This document shows positions 1-10,989 of a DNA stretch of 64,000 nt, piece by piece (position 1 is the stretch's first letter; each line of letters begins with the position of its first letter). The notes below the pieces were generated by a model. The model saw only the letters and a list, made by a program, of their open reading frames with translations. It had not been told where the DNA came from and did no database searches. Position numbers and translations under genes: made by a program. Origin of the DNA: Symbiodinium sp. CCMP2592 (Eukaryota > Sar > Dinophyceae > Suessiales > Symbiodiniaceae); the NCBI GenBank assembly GCA_905221615.1, contig CAJNDT010005997.1, positions 208,668-272,667 of the forward strand, in the 5' to 3' direction.

Positions 1-760
1 TGGCCTGACGGAAGTGTGGCAGGTTGCTGACCTGCAGAAGCAGAATGAAATCCTGGGCATGGGTCTCACTTCGCATGCGTTTGATCATGGGTCGAAGTGA
101 GATGGGCAACCAAGCTTCGGCGCTGAGGAATGGAGAATGAGATGCTCGCTGACTACCTTCAGCGGGATGCAGAGAGGGCCTCCGGCCTGGAGGACACAGA
201 CGAGGCCAAAAGCAAAGTGCAGCTGACGCATGCATTCATGCCTAGATGCAGGCCTTGTCAGACCTCCCGTCATCGCCTGTAGACAAGGGCAAGAAGGCTG
301 TGTTCTCGATTGTAAAAGAGTGCGCACGTGCTGGCCAAAACACAAGCCTTGAGGCAGCTAAAGGTGGTCGACAAGGGCAGCAGCTGTGCTCTCAGTGACT
401 TGCTTGGGGGTCCCGAAGCTGTTGCCCGAGTGTTCACGATGTACCAAGGCGGGGGCGCCAATTACCGACAGCTTTGAACCTTGAGGACATTGGAAGCTGC
501 ATCAGGGTCAAGCCATCCCAGTGCATGGCGCGAGCGTTGCAGCTAGGACAAGTTCAGGATAGCCAACCAGGAGGCTAGGCATTTGCTGGCCAGTTCAATG
601 CCTGCTTGGCGAGACGCTGCCCCGCAGATGGAAGCTTTAACCAAGGACATAGCTGCGAACCCAGTGTGTCTTGCAGAGCTTCTTGTCTCAGTTGCAGCTG
701 TTCATGCCAGGATCTCGGCTCCCAATAGCCAGGAATGCCATGCAACATGCGATTTAGGAT
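1..760 (+). CDS. 3' exons of an unidentified coiled-coil-like gene (partial)
   Basis: I do not recognise this protein. Several open segments on the + strand read like exons. One near 7-70 reads LTEVWQVADLQKQNEILG. One near 130-234 reads NEMLADYLQRDAERASGLED. One near 250-350 reads DLPSSPVDKGKKAVFSIV. One near 381-470 includes LLGGPEAVARVFTMYQGG. One near 583-740 includes PAWRDAAPQMEALTKDI. The segments change frame between each other and are flanked by AG acceptors, as in the neighbouring genes. The first two are amphipathic and charged, suggesting coiled coil; the later ones are more hydrophobic and helical. The gene enters from the left edge, so its start and function are not visible. A pseudogene is possible, but the runs look constrained. 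Confidence 0.4.
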
Positions 761-774
761 TACCCACCCTCATA

Positions 775-1545
775 TAACTTTCGACACAAGTGCCCGTACA
801 CCCTGCGAGTGCTCTTCCTGGATGCAAGTGTGCCAAGGGGTGATCAATGCATCACCTTTGGGTGTCCCGGGTGTCCCCACTCCCGCTGCTCGACCTCGAC
901 ATCTTCGAACGAAGTCTAGAACGAAGTCTGGAAGGAGGTCTTTCGGAAGATCCGACTCCGTCGGCGCTGGGTTTTCACTCGCAAGCGCAGCTCTTGCAGC
1001 TCTGCGGCCTCTGCGCCGACGGCTCTTGCCATGCTGTGCCTCCGGAGACTGGGTGCAACCGAAGAAGCGGCAGCTGAGAGGCCCAAGCAATCCCAAGAGA
1101 CAGCATGGAAAGGGGCGCGCTCCGGCGTCAGAGGCGAGACCACCTGTGCTGACAAGTTCGCAATGCCTTGCCTCAGCAGACGTTCATTTCGTACTTGGGT
1201 TTTGTATTGTGGGCAGTCCATGACCCAAGATCCAACGAAACTTTTTGCTCTGGAACCAATGCCCTTCTCTCATACTGTGGAAGCATGGTCGCAACATGAT
1301 AGGGTTCTGGGTTCGATCTCATGTCCACTATGCCGTGCCAAAGCAGTGACCTCACATGGTGCAGGGAGTGGACTCAACATTAAATCCTGTTGCGTGCCAC
1401 GCATCCACAGATGGCTGGTGGGGAACATGAGTTCCACTTCTCAGTTCAATACTCATGGTTCACAAGAAGACCCCTTTTTTTCTGGAGTCATGGTAACGAA
1501 TTCGCTTTATGACTGGGCTTGGAGGTAGCTTTCCCCTTGGCACTT
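775..1545. other. Stretch with no convincing gene
   Basis: Several ORFs of 60-165 codons overlap here on both strands, but none shows a recognisable domain or a good exon chain. A short internal duplication (GAACGAAGTCT, twice near 907-928) is visible. It is probably the 3' flank of the first gene and intergenic spacer. Confidence 0.4.
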
Positions 1546-1559
1546 CAATGACGTCGTAC

Positions 1560-1960
1560 TAGTGTTGTGGTGGTTGTTGAGGTTGTGGTCGTGGTGGTGG
1601 TGGGTCGTGCATGGTGGGTGGTGGGTGGATGTGGGTGGTGGGTCGTGGGTGGTGGGTGGTGGGTGGTGGTGGTGGTGGTGGTGGTGGTGGAGGTGGTGGT
1701 GGTGGTGGTGGTGGTGGAGGTAGTGGTGGTAGTGGTGGTGGTGGTGGTGGTGGTGTCGTGGTCGTCTTTGTTGTGTTTGTTGTGGTTCAGTTGGTATGGC
1801 CTGGCGCTGTTCCTGGTTGCTATTGTTGTTGTTCTTCCTCTTCTTCTTCTTCTTGAGGTTGTCTTCTTTGCTATCTCCGTCGTCGTGTACATGGTCGTCG
1901 TCGTGGTCGCCACTGTCGTCGTCGTAGTAGTGGCTGTGGTAGCGGGGTAGTGGCAGCGTC

Positions 1961-2030
<70 letters not shown>

Positions 2031-2150
2031 GTCAGTCGTCGTCGTGGTCGTCGTCGTCGTAGTCGTAGTAGCAGTATCATGAGTAGTGGTGGCAGCAGAA
2101 GTAGTAGTGGTCGTCGTCGCCATCGTAGTCGTAGTAATCGCAATAGTCGT
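1560..2150. repeat. GTG/GTC/GTA compound microsatellite
   Basis: Long runs of GTG, GTC and GTA triplets. The purest part is an uninterrupted (GTA)n tract at about 1955-2028. The long Val/Gly and Thr/Leu/Tyr homopolymeric ORFs here, on both strands, are artefacts of the triplet repeat. Confidence 0.95.
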
Positions 2151-2269
2151 CTCTGATGCACCGCATTGAATCCGGTGACAGAAGCCCGAGACCATTGGCC
2201 GCAAAGGGCGCATTAGGTTCCTAAGTTTCCAACCTTTCAGAAAGACTTCACGAAACACGGCATCATCCA

Positions 2270-2570
2270 CAAGCAGTATTGGAAGTGGATGTGGTAGAGG
2301 TCGTGGTAGTGGTAGTGCTGGTGGTGGTGGTGATGGTGGTTGCCGTTATGGTGCTGGTTGTGGTTGCGGGCGGTTGTGGTTGTGATTATGGTAGTGCCGG
2401 TTGTCGACTGAGATTTGATGATTGATGGACAGACTCGCTGACTGACTGACGGACTCACTGATTGTTTGTTTGTTTGCTTGTCTCTCTTTGTTCGCTTGTT
2501 TGGTTGCGTGTCAGATTGTTCGGTTTGATTGTTGGGTTGCTTGGCTTGTTTTGTCGTCGTCGTTGTTGTT
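2270..2570. repeat. Degenerate GTG and TTTG/GACT low-complexity tract
   Basis: Imperfect GTGGTG and GTGATG repeats at 2286-2400, then CTGACTGACTGACGG and TTTGTTTGTTTG-like runs at 2430-2560. It is a continuation of the low-complexity spacer before the ASCH-like gene. Confidence 0.85.
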
Positions 2571-2689
2571 CGTTGTGGCAGCGGAAAATTCCGAAAAGCA
2601 CAGCGCATCTTATATAGCTTAATTTTAACCACTTTTGTTTTGCTTGAGCAGCGTTAGTCGGCGGCTAATCTGCAGGATATTTTGCACCT

Positions 2690-5330
2690 ACCGTGCTTTT
2701 CGATGCGAGATCCCTATGCGTCGCTGTTGCAGGGGCCTAAGTTGCTGGCGCTGCATGGACGGGTGGATCGGCCAACAGCTTGCAGGTTGCACGGTGTGAA
2801 GACGGTGGAAACGCGAAACCACCCTATGCTCAGGGGAGTAGTCGGCCGTTTCCTGAGAGAGTTGATGCTGGTGTGTTAATGTCGTGCCGACACTGTGCCG
2901 TTTGCCACCCAGGCCCCTGTCTTCTGCATATCGGCCACAAAACCATGGATGAGGGTGTTGCGGTCCCAGAAATCTTACATGTCTGGCACAGTCAGTGGGG
3001 GCCGCAACAGGTGAAACATGGTAGCTTCCAGGGTAGGTAGTGGGGACCTCTCTGGAACATAGGAATATTCAGGAACGTCAACGAAGCGATCACTCAACGC
3101 GGCGTCTGGCTAGGAAAGAACTTGTGGAACCGAACATCTGCGTCGGGCTTAGGGCTGCAAGGTCTTGCTATTGTTCTTTGGTCGTGTCTGTTTTCGTTTT
3201 CGCTTTCACCGTTTCTCTTTTCCCCTTTTCGTTTCTGTTCTCCCTCTGGCATCGCATGCTTCCGAACCTGGCTTGCTAAGCGAGTCTCAGCAACGAGGCT
3301 GGTAGCGATGCTAAGCATTCCTCCATTCTCATGGCAAAGAAACTGAGAAATGCCTGCGGACTTAGGTCGCCTTGGAATTTCTGTGGCGGCGGGGTCTGCT
3401 GGAGGACCAAGACCTGGAGCGAATGCTGAAACCTCCGGATGGTCTGAACCGCGGCCAGGCGTGGATGTGCGCGCCTGTTTCAAAGGCGACTCAGCTGAGT
3501 CCTGTCAGGTGCTTGGCTTGGTTGACCTCGATGCCACGCGACAGAAGCTGGGCTGGAAGTTGCTTGAGGCTGCAACAGCCTGCAACGGAGATCTGAAACA
3601 TCTTGAGAAGAGCATGTGCGTGCGCAATGTGATTGAAGTGCATGCGGTCGAGTGAAGAAAGAGCTTTTTGAGATTTAAGGTACACTGCAGATGAGTTGAG
3701 GCTTGGTCCAGCTACTCGTAGGTCCTGTGCTGCCGTGCTGCCATCTTCACACCTTTAATCTTCGATGAACGGCTGTATTGGTAACGTCACAGACTGCATT
3801 CAACCAGACTTGCTAGTTGCTCCGTTGCTCTCTTCCATCAGGTCGCCGGCCGTTCAGAATTCGGTGACTTCTGAGGCAGGGAACGAGCACCATTTCGGTG
3901 CACACTTTTGAGTGTGTGCCTGTTGTCAGGCTGTGGGCAAGTGGGCTACGCCTGTCTTGAGCGCATGGTGGCTCCAGACACCGCTTCGCGAAAGAGGCAC
4001 CTTTGGAAGGGCGAAGCTAACAAAGCAGATTGGTCGATTCAGTCTGCAAAGCAAGGAGTGAGCCTGCGTGCAGAGTCCTTGGCATGATATTGTGCGCAGA
4101 GCTGTTAATGGCAGAAAGTCGTGGACTTGGCCGCTGCACCCACGAACTGCAACGAGCGAGAATATCATTCTGATCTACACAATCTGCAGCACCAAGCTTC
4201 TTACCCTGGGTTGATACGCGTAAATCCAAGAGAAACCGCGTGCTCATTGTTGCTGCTTTGACCCCAGTTCGTCGCATGCCGACGTTAGAGAAGATGACGT
4301 TGTTCTCGAAAGGTGAGAGCTTACGTGCATCCGCTGATGCTGCCTTGCACTAAGCAGCTCGCAACAAGTTCAAGGGGAACCATCTCGGTCGTTCCATTTC
4401 CCAGATGGTCCGTTTCGCTTTCTCTCGAGATTCATCAAAGCTGGCCTGGGTGCCGAACTTGGGTGTTTCCAGCTCGCGAGGCATTGCGGTGAACGACTGC
4501 CCTGCAAGAAACGAGAAATGTCACGTGCATGCTTGGACTCTTGAAGCCTCGCCAGAAAAATTTTCAAACCATTGCGTGCTGGGACTGCAAAGGTCAACCT
4601 GAGAGAAATTGCAGCAGGAATGCAACACATCTAGCTGGAGTTGGGTGTGCTTTGTTCAATTGTGCTTTGTGCAGTGATTTTGTAAGATGGGATGTGCCAA
4701 AGTGTGCGGTTGCTCACGCCCCGCCGCTGGCAAAACCCACACCAAGACGCCAGCAGCCTGTGGGGGTGTTTCCATTGCGGTCATTTGCAATTGCCAGACC
4801 CAGCATGTGCTCTCGTATGCCAGGAGAGAGCCCTCACCCACAAACGATCTTCAACGAAGGAAGCCGCGTAATCGTAGCACCGACCTCCCTGACACACTGC
4901 ACTCACAAGGCCTAGCTCCCGTCAGCCAATCACAAACAGCTATCCTTGAGGTGAGGCTGTCGGAATATCAAATCAGGTTCGGCCGTAGTTGAGTTCTCAT
5001 CGGCAGGACAATGCATCGAGTTGGCCGTTCAGTGGCATGAGCTGAGGTCTTTCGTTCCGCCACGACTTTTCATGCTCACGGCAAACTGTGATGGTAGTGG
5101 ATGCTTGAGCTTTGCATCGGACCGCCCAATTTTTATTGCCATCAAGAACAAGCAGAAGACTGAACAGGTGTCACAACAACAGGCGAGATCTCAGGAAACA
5201 TAGGGACAGTCTGATGGTTCGATATGTGTGCGTTGCAGAGCAGTGCAAGGCCAGCCCGGTGTGTGGACGGTTCGTCTGCCCCGACTCCCGGCAATATTTA
5301 CGAACAACTACAAGCCGACTAATGTACAAA
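2690..5330 (+). CDS. ASCH-like domain protein (multi-exon, boundaries partial)
   Basis: ASCH domains are small PUA-like folds thought to bind RNA or modified nucleotides. The first clear exon, ending at 2728, reads MRDPYASLL. After a 57-nt GC-AG intron (2729-2785), exon 2786-2835 reads LHGVKTVETRNHPML, the typical ASCH lead of an aromatic/proline turn, then hGxKtxExR. A 77-nt GA-AG intron (2836-2912) leads to exon 2913-2980, CLLHIGHKTMDEGVAVPEIL. Later segments fit the same fold: VLGLVDLDATRQKLG near 3511-3555 and a closing strand GQPGVWTVRLPRLP near 5250-5292 (ASCH C-termini resemble GxPGxWtVxLP). Introns between 3.0 and 5.2 kb are not fully resolved. The start codon, last exon and biochemical role are unknown. 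No catalytic motif is expected in this family. Confidence 0.6.
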
Positions 5331-5645
5331 GTAGTCGTTGTCGTGTCTTAAGCCCGACAGTCATATTTACCGGAAAACCGTTCGAAACGGCATGGCCAGA
5401 ATTGCTGACAGAGCGAGTGTCTGACAGCCAACAGTCCAATAGCATCGGGCCAGCAGGCCCATCAGTGTCAAGCTTGCTGCGGCTTGAAGTCACGCAGGGA
5501 GCTCTCAAAGACTTGATGCAACACGCCAGCAAGGATCCGCAATCCCGGCACCAGCGATGACGCTTTTCAGCCAGTCAGAGACTGAGGCTTCGGGGCCTGT
5601 TGTTTGCACAGTGGTTTTCTGGACCCTTGCACTCAAATCGATGTT

Positions 5646-5712
5646 CGTGTGTGTGTGCATGTGCGTGTGTGTGTGTGTGTGTGTGTGCGTGTGCGTGTGC
5701 GTGTGCGCCTGC
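5646..5712. repeat. (GT)n dinucleotide microsatellite
   Basis: A GTGTGTGT run with scattered GC and CA interruptions, just upstream of the HAD phosphatase gene. Confidence 0.95.
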
Positions 5713-5793
5713 GCCGAACGAGCACTTGATTCTGCGACGAGGCCGACCATCTCTGATGCTTGGCATGCTACTTACTTGGCAGTAAATGCAGCG

Positions 5794-7990
5794 AGATGCT
5801 TCAAACAGATGATGAGCTGTCTTTGATCCTGGTCGCCTTAAAGTCGCAGCTTTTGAAAGCAGAGATGCCTCTGGGAATTTTCGATCCGATAGTGGCGGGC
5901 TTGTCGGAACGGCTTGTGCTTCAGGCAGCCGAGGAGTCAGGCCGAACTGCAGCCACCACTTTTACTGGGGCTGAAGAAATGAGCTCCATTCCGGTCGGCC
6001 GACCATATTCCTCATCCGAGGACGTGGAATCACTGCCGCTTCTCATGGTGTTCGACCTGGATGGAGTCGTGTTGCTGAAATGGTACAATTTTCCATCTTC
6101 GGAGAGTTCGGCAGAAGTGACGGCTCATGTGCAGCGTGGTTAAGGTCTGCTGGTCTCCCGACATGTGACTCACCTTAACCAAGTTATAGACTGGGGTCCG
6201 GCGGGGTGTGTCACATAGGTACCTTCATGCTGCCAGGAGGCTGCAATCAACAATCTCGTAGCAGAGTTGTATCAGCGCAGTGCAGGTATCAGACCAAGGG
6301 AGGTGAACCCTACAGCCTGGTGGCCCCGGGCTTGGTCAAGAACTCGAAGGATGAGGCGCACAAGAGCCGGTGCATTGATGTGCATTCGCTTGCACTTGAC
6401 CATCTCTTTGTGTAGCTTCTTATGAGTGGCGAGATTCGGGTTGCAAAGCTTTTCGAGGAGATCCGGCTCTTCCCAGCGGTCCAAGCAGTTTGGAAGATGC
6501 TCCTTGCCATGAGCTGGGACATTCGAGTCAGTTGTCGGCTACACTGTGCCATGCAGTTCTTGGAGCGCTCGATTGCCAAGCTTTTCGGCTCTCTGAGTAA
6601 GACAGTCTGAGTCAGCTGCGAGCATGGCGACCTTCCGTCGGCAGTCCAAGCTTGGGGCCTTGCTCGCTGTCGCTGCCGTCCTGGCTTTGTTCTCCCAGCT
6701 GCCGGCATTCATCGCTCCCTTGCGTGCGGCGGCGCTGGCTGGAGTGCTGGCCGTGGGAACCCAGGGCAACGTGGCTGTGGCCCATGTGGCCAACAGCTAT
6801 GTTGACTCCTCAAACATCGTCCTGGCCGAGGACTTGCCAGTGTCCATGGGCGGCAAGGGTGGCGGCGGTCTTGACGGAACGTACACCATGAAAGGCTCGG
6901 CAAAGAAAAAGGACTTCATCGATGACGAGAAGTTCATCAAAGCCGACGAAAAGTTCGAGGCGAAATTCGACGAGTACATTGGCGTCTTCGGCATCCTTTT
7001 TGTGGGTGCCTTCATCGCCCCGATGGTGACCTACTTTTGGTACGTGCGTGACAGCGACCCTTGGGAGAACTGAATGGTCGACCTCTGACGAAGCCAAGTG
7101 GGCAACGGAAGAACTCTTGCAACATATGTAGGTGCACTACTTTGCAGCTGTGTTTCATCCTTGCAGGAGCAAGTTTTCGCGATCTCAGGCACACCATGCT
7201 CAACGCCTCTTACACTTGCAGGTGAAAAACAAGCTTGTAATGAGTGCTTGCCGCTCTTTTTGTTTTTTGCTCTTGCATCAGACATGAGCGCGAAAAGCTT
7301 AGGCTTCACAGCCCAGAGGCCCGCTCGCGCGGCGTGCGCGTGGCAGTGGCCAGCAGCTAGGAAGCAGAGCCAATGTGCACTGGTCCTCATGCCACGCGGA
7401 CGCGGCCAGACGCAGCTAGATTGCAGGTAGCTCCCGAAGGCACAAGGCGGTGCCTTTGCTGAAAGCGATGGAGATTGTGCCCGGCGTGTCTATGTGGGAT
7501 GTGATCGATCCCAGGCAGGGCTCTTAAATGAGGTGACAAAGCAGGTCGAAACTCCTACACGGTTCATCGCATCAGGCTGTTCGAGATGTACTACCGGCGC
7601 GGCGAGGGCAAACGGCCGCACTTGGAGGCGAGGCAAAGGTCTGTCGAGTTGAGGTCAACTCCGAACTATGTGTTGAGATAGCTGCGCAGTCATGCTCGTG
7701 ATGCCAGAATTGGACTGTCCATGAGCCACCAGGCACTGCTCTCGAAGTCTGCCGTTTCTCCCAGTGACGTCCTTTTCGTTGATGACGCTGCAGAGAACGT
7801 TCAATCTGTAAGGCTCGTTTACAGCCAGCATATGGGATGCGGCCATGCTTTGGCATGCTCTGACGACACTCGCGCTTCGATCACATGTGCCAGGTCCTTG
7901 GGTGTGCAAGCAGTGCACTTGCCACAGGGGCTGACCCAAGAAGCTTGGTCACTTGCGCTGGAGAGCTACGTCAAGTCCAGGGCGAAGTAA
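5794..7990 (+). CDS. HAD-superfamily phosphatase, MDP-1 (magnesium-dependent phosphatase 1) type
   Basis: Predicted Mg-dependent aspartyl-phosphate phosphatase of the small cap-less HAD group. Motif I is at about 6042-6072 (LPLLMVFDLDGVV, DxD nucleophile and acid). Motif II is in exon 7319-7355 (GVRVAVASS). Exon 7427-7514 contains LLKAMEIVPGVSMWDVIDP. Exon 7576-7627 contains YYRRGEGKRPHLE, with the motif III lysine. Exon 7682-7812 contains SDVLFVDDAAENVQSV, the motif IV acidic pair. The last exon, 7894-7990, ends in TAA and reads SLGVQAVHLPQGL. Four introns defined to the base all start GC and end AG, and reading phase is kept across each. Part of the segment between motifs I and II is not located. 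An intact plastid ORF (6624-7073) lies in that gap. The proposed start at 5794 follows an open frame with an acidic N-terminal extension and is uncertain. Confidence 0.8.
6624..7073 (+). CDS. Intronless nuclear-encoded plastid protein with one C-terminal membrane span
   Basis: A complete 149-residue ORF from ATG to TGA with strong GC3 codon use. Residues 10-27 are a hydrophobic signal peptide. FIAP at 29-32 directly follows, matching the FVAP-type motif that opens dinoflagellate plastid transit peptides. A second hydrophobic stretch, about 36-54, may be a thylakoid transfer domain. The mature part has a Gly-rich turn (GGKGGGG, near 76-82), a Lys/Asp/Phe-rich charged segment, one membrane helix at about 118-141 and a short polar tail ending DPWEN. 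This layout fits a small single-pass thylakoid subunit (photosystem I/II or cytochrome b6f accessory). I cannot name the subunit. It sits between exons of the HAD phosphatase on the same strand and has no introns, unlike every neighbour, which suggests retroposition. Confidence 0.8.
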   Translation: MATFRRQSKLGALLAVAAVLALFSQLPAFIAPLRAAALAGVLAVGTQGNVAVAHVANSYVDSSNIVLAEDLPVSMGGKGGGGLDGTYTMKGSAKKKDFIDDEKFIKADEKFEAKFDEYIGVFGILFVGAFIAPMVTYFWYVRDSDPWEN

Positions 7991-8169
7991 ATAAAGCCTT
8001 GCCGAAAAGCCTGCCGGGCATCCCTGTGGCAGACTGTTTCAGTGCACGGCTTCATTCGCACGCTGGATTCTGAAAAAGTAGGCGCTGTGCTGTATTGCCG
8101 GCTTGCGAACGTACGCAACCTGCACATGCAGCGAGGAGTTTCAGGCTTACTGTCTGCTGCAAGGCACAG
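7991..8169. other. Very short intergenic spacer
   Basis: Only 179 nt separate the TAA of the HAD phosphatase from the first recognised exon of the next gene. No polyadenylation signal or promoter motif is evident. The start codon of the downstream gene must lie here or be spliced on from elsewhere. Confidence 0.5.
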
Positions 8170-10915
8170 ACGAAGCTCACGTCTGATCAGAACCTTGACA
8201 TCTTGAAGGCACTGATGGAGGACGGAACCAGCCAACCGCAATGTGCTTACTTCACAGAGCTTGGCCCTGCAGGAAACAGACATCAGGATAGCAGAGGTCA
8301 AACGAGATGCTTACGAGTTCAGGCACTTGCGGTACCATACTGACCTGTAACAGTTTTCCCGTACTTTGCCGAGTCTGGCGGAGTCGCTGTAACATTCTTT
8401 TCTCTGTCAACTCCTGCAACGCCAGGCGAGACATCGTCGTTGGTGCGGAGAACCCTCGCACTGGGAAGACCGTCGCAGAGAAGGCCTGCGGGCCCACACA
8501 TTGCCTACAGCCTTCGGCCTTTTTGCGTCATGGTGTGCATGTTATGTGCATGCTTGCTGCTTGTGGTAGATGGTTTCACCATCGCTATACCAGCTTGCAA
8601 AACCAGCTAGGTCCTCAAATACATGGAAGACAAGTTGACACAGAAGGCTGGTCGGCTGCTCTTCCCTAAATTAATGCGAGCTGGCCAGTTTTCGGCCAGC
8701 TGATCCGGAATCCGAGCAGGATATGCAAATCAACAAGCTTCTCATGAAGAACCAGGCATACAAAGTGGCGATCAAGAAGGCAGCATGTGCTGTGTGCAGA
8801 GTGACTGGCAGCGATCCAGCGCAAAGGCTGAGCAGCAGCTGAAGTCCAAAGCGGAAACAGGTGACGACTTGCAATACATAGCATGGAGCTGAGTTGGCGC
8901 TGAGGGATGGTTTCAAGGCAAAGGTCTCTGTTTGCCCATTGCATTCAGGACTTCCATCAGCTGCAAATAGAAAACTCCCAGTTCGTCAAGCGCATTGAGG
9001 AGGCAAATCAGGACCGGGAGCTTGCAGCAGACCCTCCTGAGGTAGTGTGTGGAAGGGTGATGCTTGTGCCCTCACCTTCAAGCGCTGCTGCACACGAAGA
9101 GTAGAATCGTGTGCGGCTTCTGTTGTTCTACCATGATCGAGCAGGTAAATGTCACCTTCGTTTCACGGTGAATGGCAGCCCCATGCACCCATCTATTGAA
9201 GGAGCTTATTGAGCTGAAGCGTCGTGCCGGGAGGACTGCCTTGACCTCAGCAACTCACAAACCTGCAATGTCACGAACAGCGAGCCTCCTGTGGCTTATG
9301 TGGTATCGTGCTTTCATCACGTATCCCAGGCAATCTGAACCCCTTACCCCACATCCAGGAATGAGGCTGGAGGTTATCTAGTTTCCACCCGGCAGATACT
9401 CCGAACCTTCCCCTCCGGGAGATAGTTTCTGCCCTGCCCCACATGTAGTCCGTGCGTCTAATACTGCCGCATGTCTGATACCTCCTGTCTCGAGTATACT
9501 CCGCACGTCTGATGCCTCCGTGCATCTGGTTTGTTCTGCTTTACTTCCGCTAGAATACCCCGCGCGTCGGGATACTTAGTTTCCGCGTGTCTGATTCTTC
9601 CCGTTCCGTGCATACTCCGGCATCCTGTGCCTCCCGTCCTGCGTGTACTCGGTGCGTCTGACGCCTCCGTGTGTCTGATACCCTGTACTCCACATGCTGA
9701 TACCCCCTCGCCGAAAAAGAGCTAAGTAGTCCGTGCTCAGTCCGAGCATCTCAAAGGCTCCGCCGCACATCTGATACCTCGTTAGCTTCCAGAGGAGCAC
9801 GTGCCTCTCTCCACCGCCCCTCCTCCGCCTAGCACAATGGTGTTGACGTGAGAGAGAGTGTGTACATTGAGGCGAGATAGTGTTGTGTGCGATATCCATA
9901 CAGTTCCCGCAGTTGAGATCGGATGTCTCGCTAAATCCAGACATGGCTTGCCAGACGGCATAGATGATGGGGTGCTCGGGCTGGACCGTGACAGTTTTTC
10001 CCCTCATTGTTGGGTGCACATGCAGTTACCCGGCAATTGAGGCATAAGCAAGATATACCGATATGATATACCCATGAGAACCTGGGAGGAAACTAAACCC
10101 ACCGCTCGTGAGAGCCGTGGCATTGCCGGATCAGACGGTTTTTCGAGCAGGCTAGTGCCTGGCTGTTTGACCGAGTGCTGCATACCAGACTTCACCCCCG
10201 ACTCCCCGCTGTAAGAAATCACTGGCAAGTCGAGGGATGTCTTCGATTGTCGAACTTTGCAAGAGTTGCAATTGGAGGGTCGATTTGGGTAGGTGAAGAT
10301 CCTAAACAATATGAAGAAGCGGCTCAGCAGCCTCACCGCCGAGGCAGGCTTAGCTTATGCGCTCGCTTCTGCCTTCTCCGTTTTGCAGGCCAAGTTCCTG
10401 CAAGATGAGATCAAAGACAGGAGGTCGATGCTGGCAAAGACAGAGAAGGACATCTGCAAGGTGGTCGAGGAGAAGGAAGCAGCGAGAAAGGAGCATAAGA
10501 AGCTTCGTGCGCAGTCCAGCACTCGGTTTCAGTGCACCGTTTTTTTGCTCTTTAGACTCCCGGCCCTTCTTAGGTCTCGGCAGTCGCCAGAGATGCCTCA
10601 AGTGGTTCGGAACCCATCTTCATGAGCCGGAACGACATGACAAGAGCCTTTGCCTGCAGGTAGATTACGTCAGTCAGAAGGCAGAGGCATACGAGCTGGA
10701 GGCTTGCCAGTGCTCGTCCGAGTTGTAGCAGTTTCTGCAGCTCATGCCCCAGGCGCAGAAGCGCAACTGGGAAAGGAAAGTGGAGCTGGCTGAATCCTCA
10801 GGGCCAGCTGAAACTCTCCTCCTCACAGTTGTCGCTTCTCGGAAGATGCTGCAGGCGGAGACGGCGGCCAAACGAATTCGTCAAGCTGTAAAGAACGGAA
10901 CACAGCTGTCGGGCT
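8170..10915 (+). CDS. CCDC113: CCDC113/CCDC96-family ciliary coiled-coil protein (DUF4201)
   Basis: CCDC113 and CCDC96 form a complex at the base of axonemal radial spoke 3 and at centriolar satellites. Exons that keep phase: 8170-8220 (LTSDQNLDILKALME), 8258-8322 (DIRIAEVKRDAYEF), 8426-8483 (RDIVVGAENPRTGKTVAEK), 8611-8646 (VLKYMEDKLTQK), 8720-8779 (INKLLMKNQAYKVAIKK), 8827-8880, 8949-9011 (DFHQLQIENSQFVKRIEE), 9202-9237 (ELIELKRRAGRT), 10293-10343 (VKILNNMKKRLSSLTAE), 10389-~10514 (FLQDEIKDRRSMLAKTEK), 10660-10701 (VDYVSQKAEAYELE) and 10753 onward (RNWERKVELAE). The order matches the family's C-terminal domain from end to end. All donors seen are GC or GA. The usual N-terminal ~100 residues are not found, because the HAD gene ends just upstream. 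The C-terminal end after 10.8 kb is approximate. CCDC96 is the alternative assignment. Confidence 0.85.
9430..9790. repeat. Degenerate minisatellite (CGTCTGATACCTCC-like) in a CCDC113-like intron
   Basis: Variants of GCGTCTGATACCTCC, GTGTCTGATACC and GCATACTCCG recur at irregular spacing within the 1.05-kb intron 9238-10292. The copies are diverged, so the array is old. Confidence 0.65.
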
Positions 10916-10989
10916 CCCAATTCATGGAAATGGTCCGACGACCTACGAGTCTTGGCCTTGCTGCGGCTCAGGCCTGCTGGCCGAAACTG

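Noticed and set aside
1545-2270. A 241-codon Thr/Leu-rich minus-strand ORF
   Set aside because: It is produced entirely by GTG/GTC/GTA microsatellite. There is no non-repetitive protein sequence.
4529-4640. A CWDCKGQPERNC string suggesting a retroviral zinc knuckle
   Set aside because: The spacing does not match CX2CX4HX4C (no histidine). It lies between ASCH-like exons and no other element sequence is nearby.
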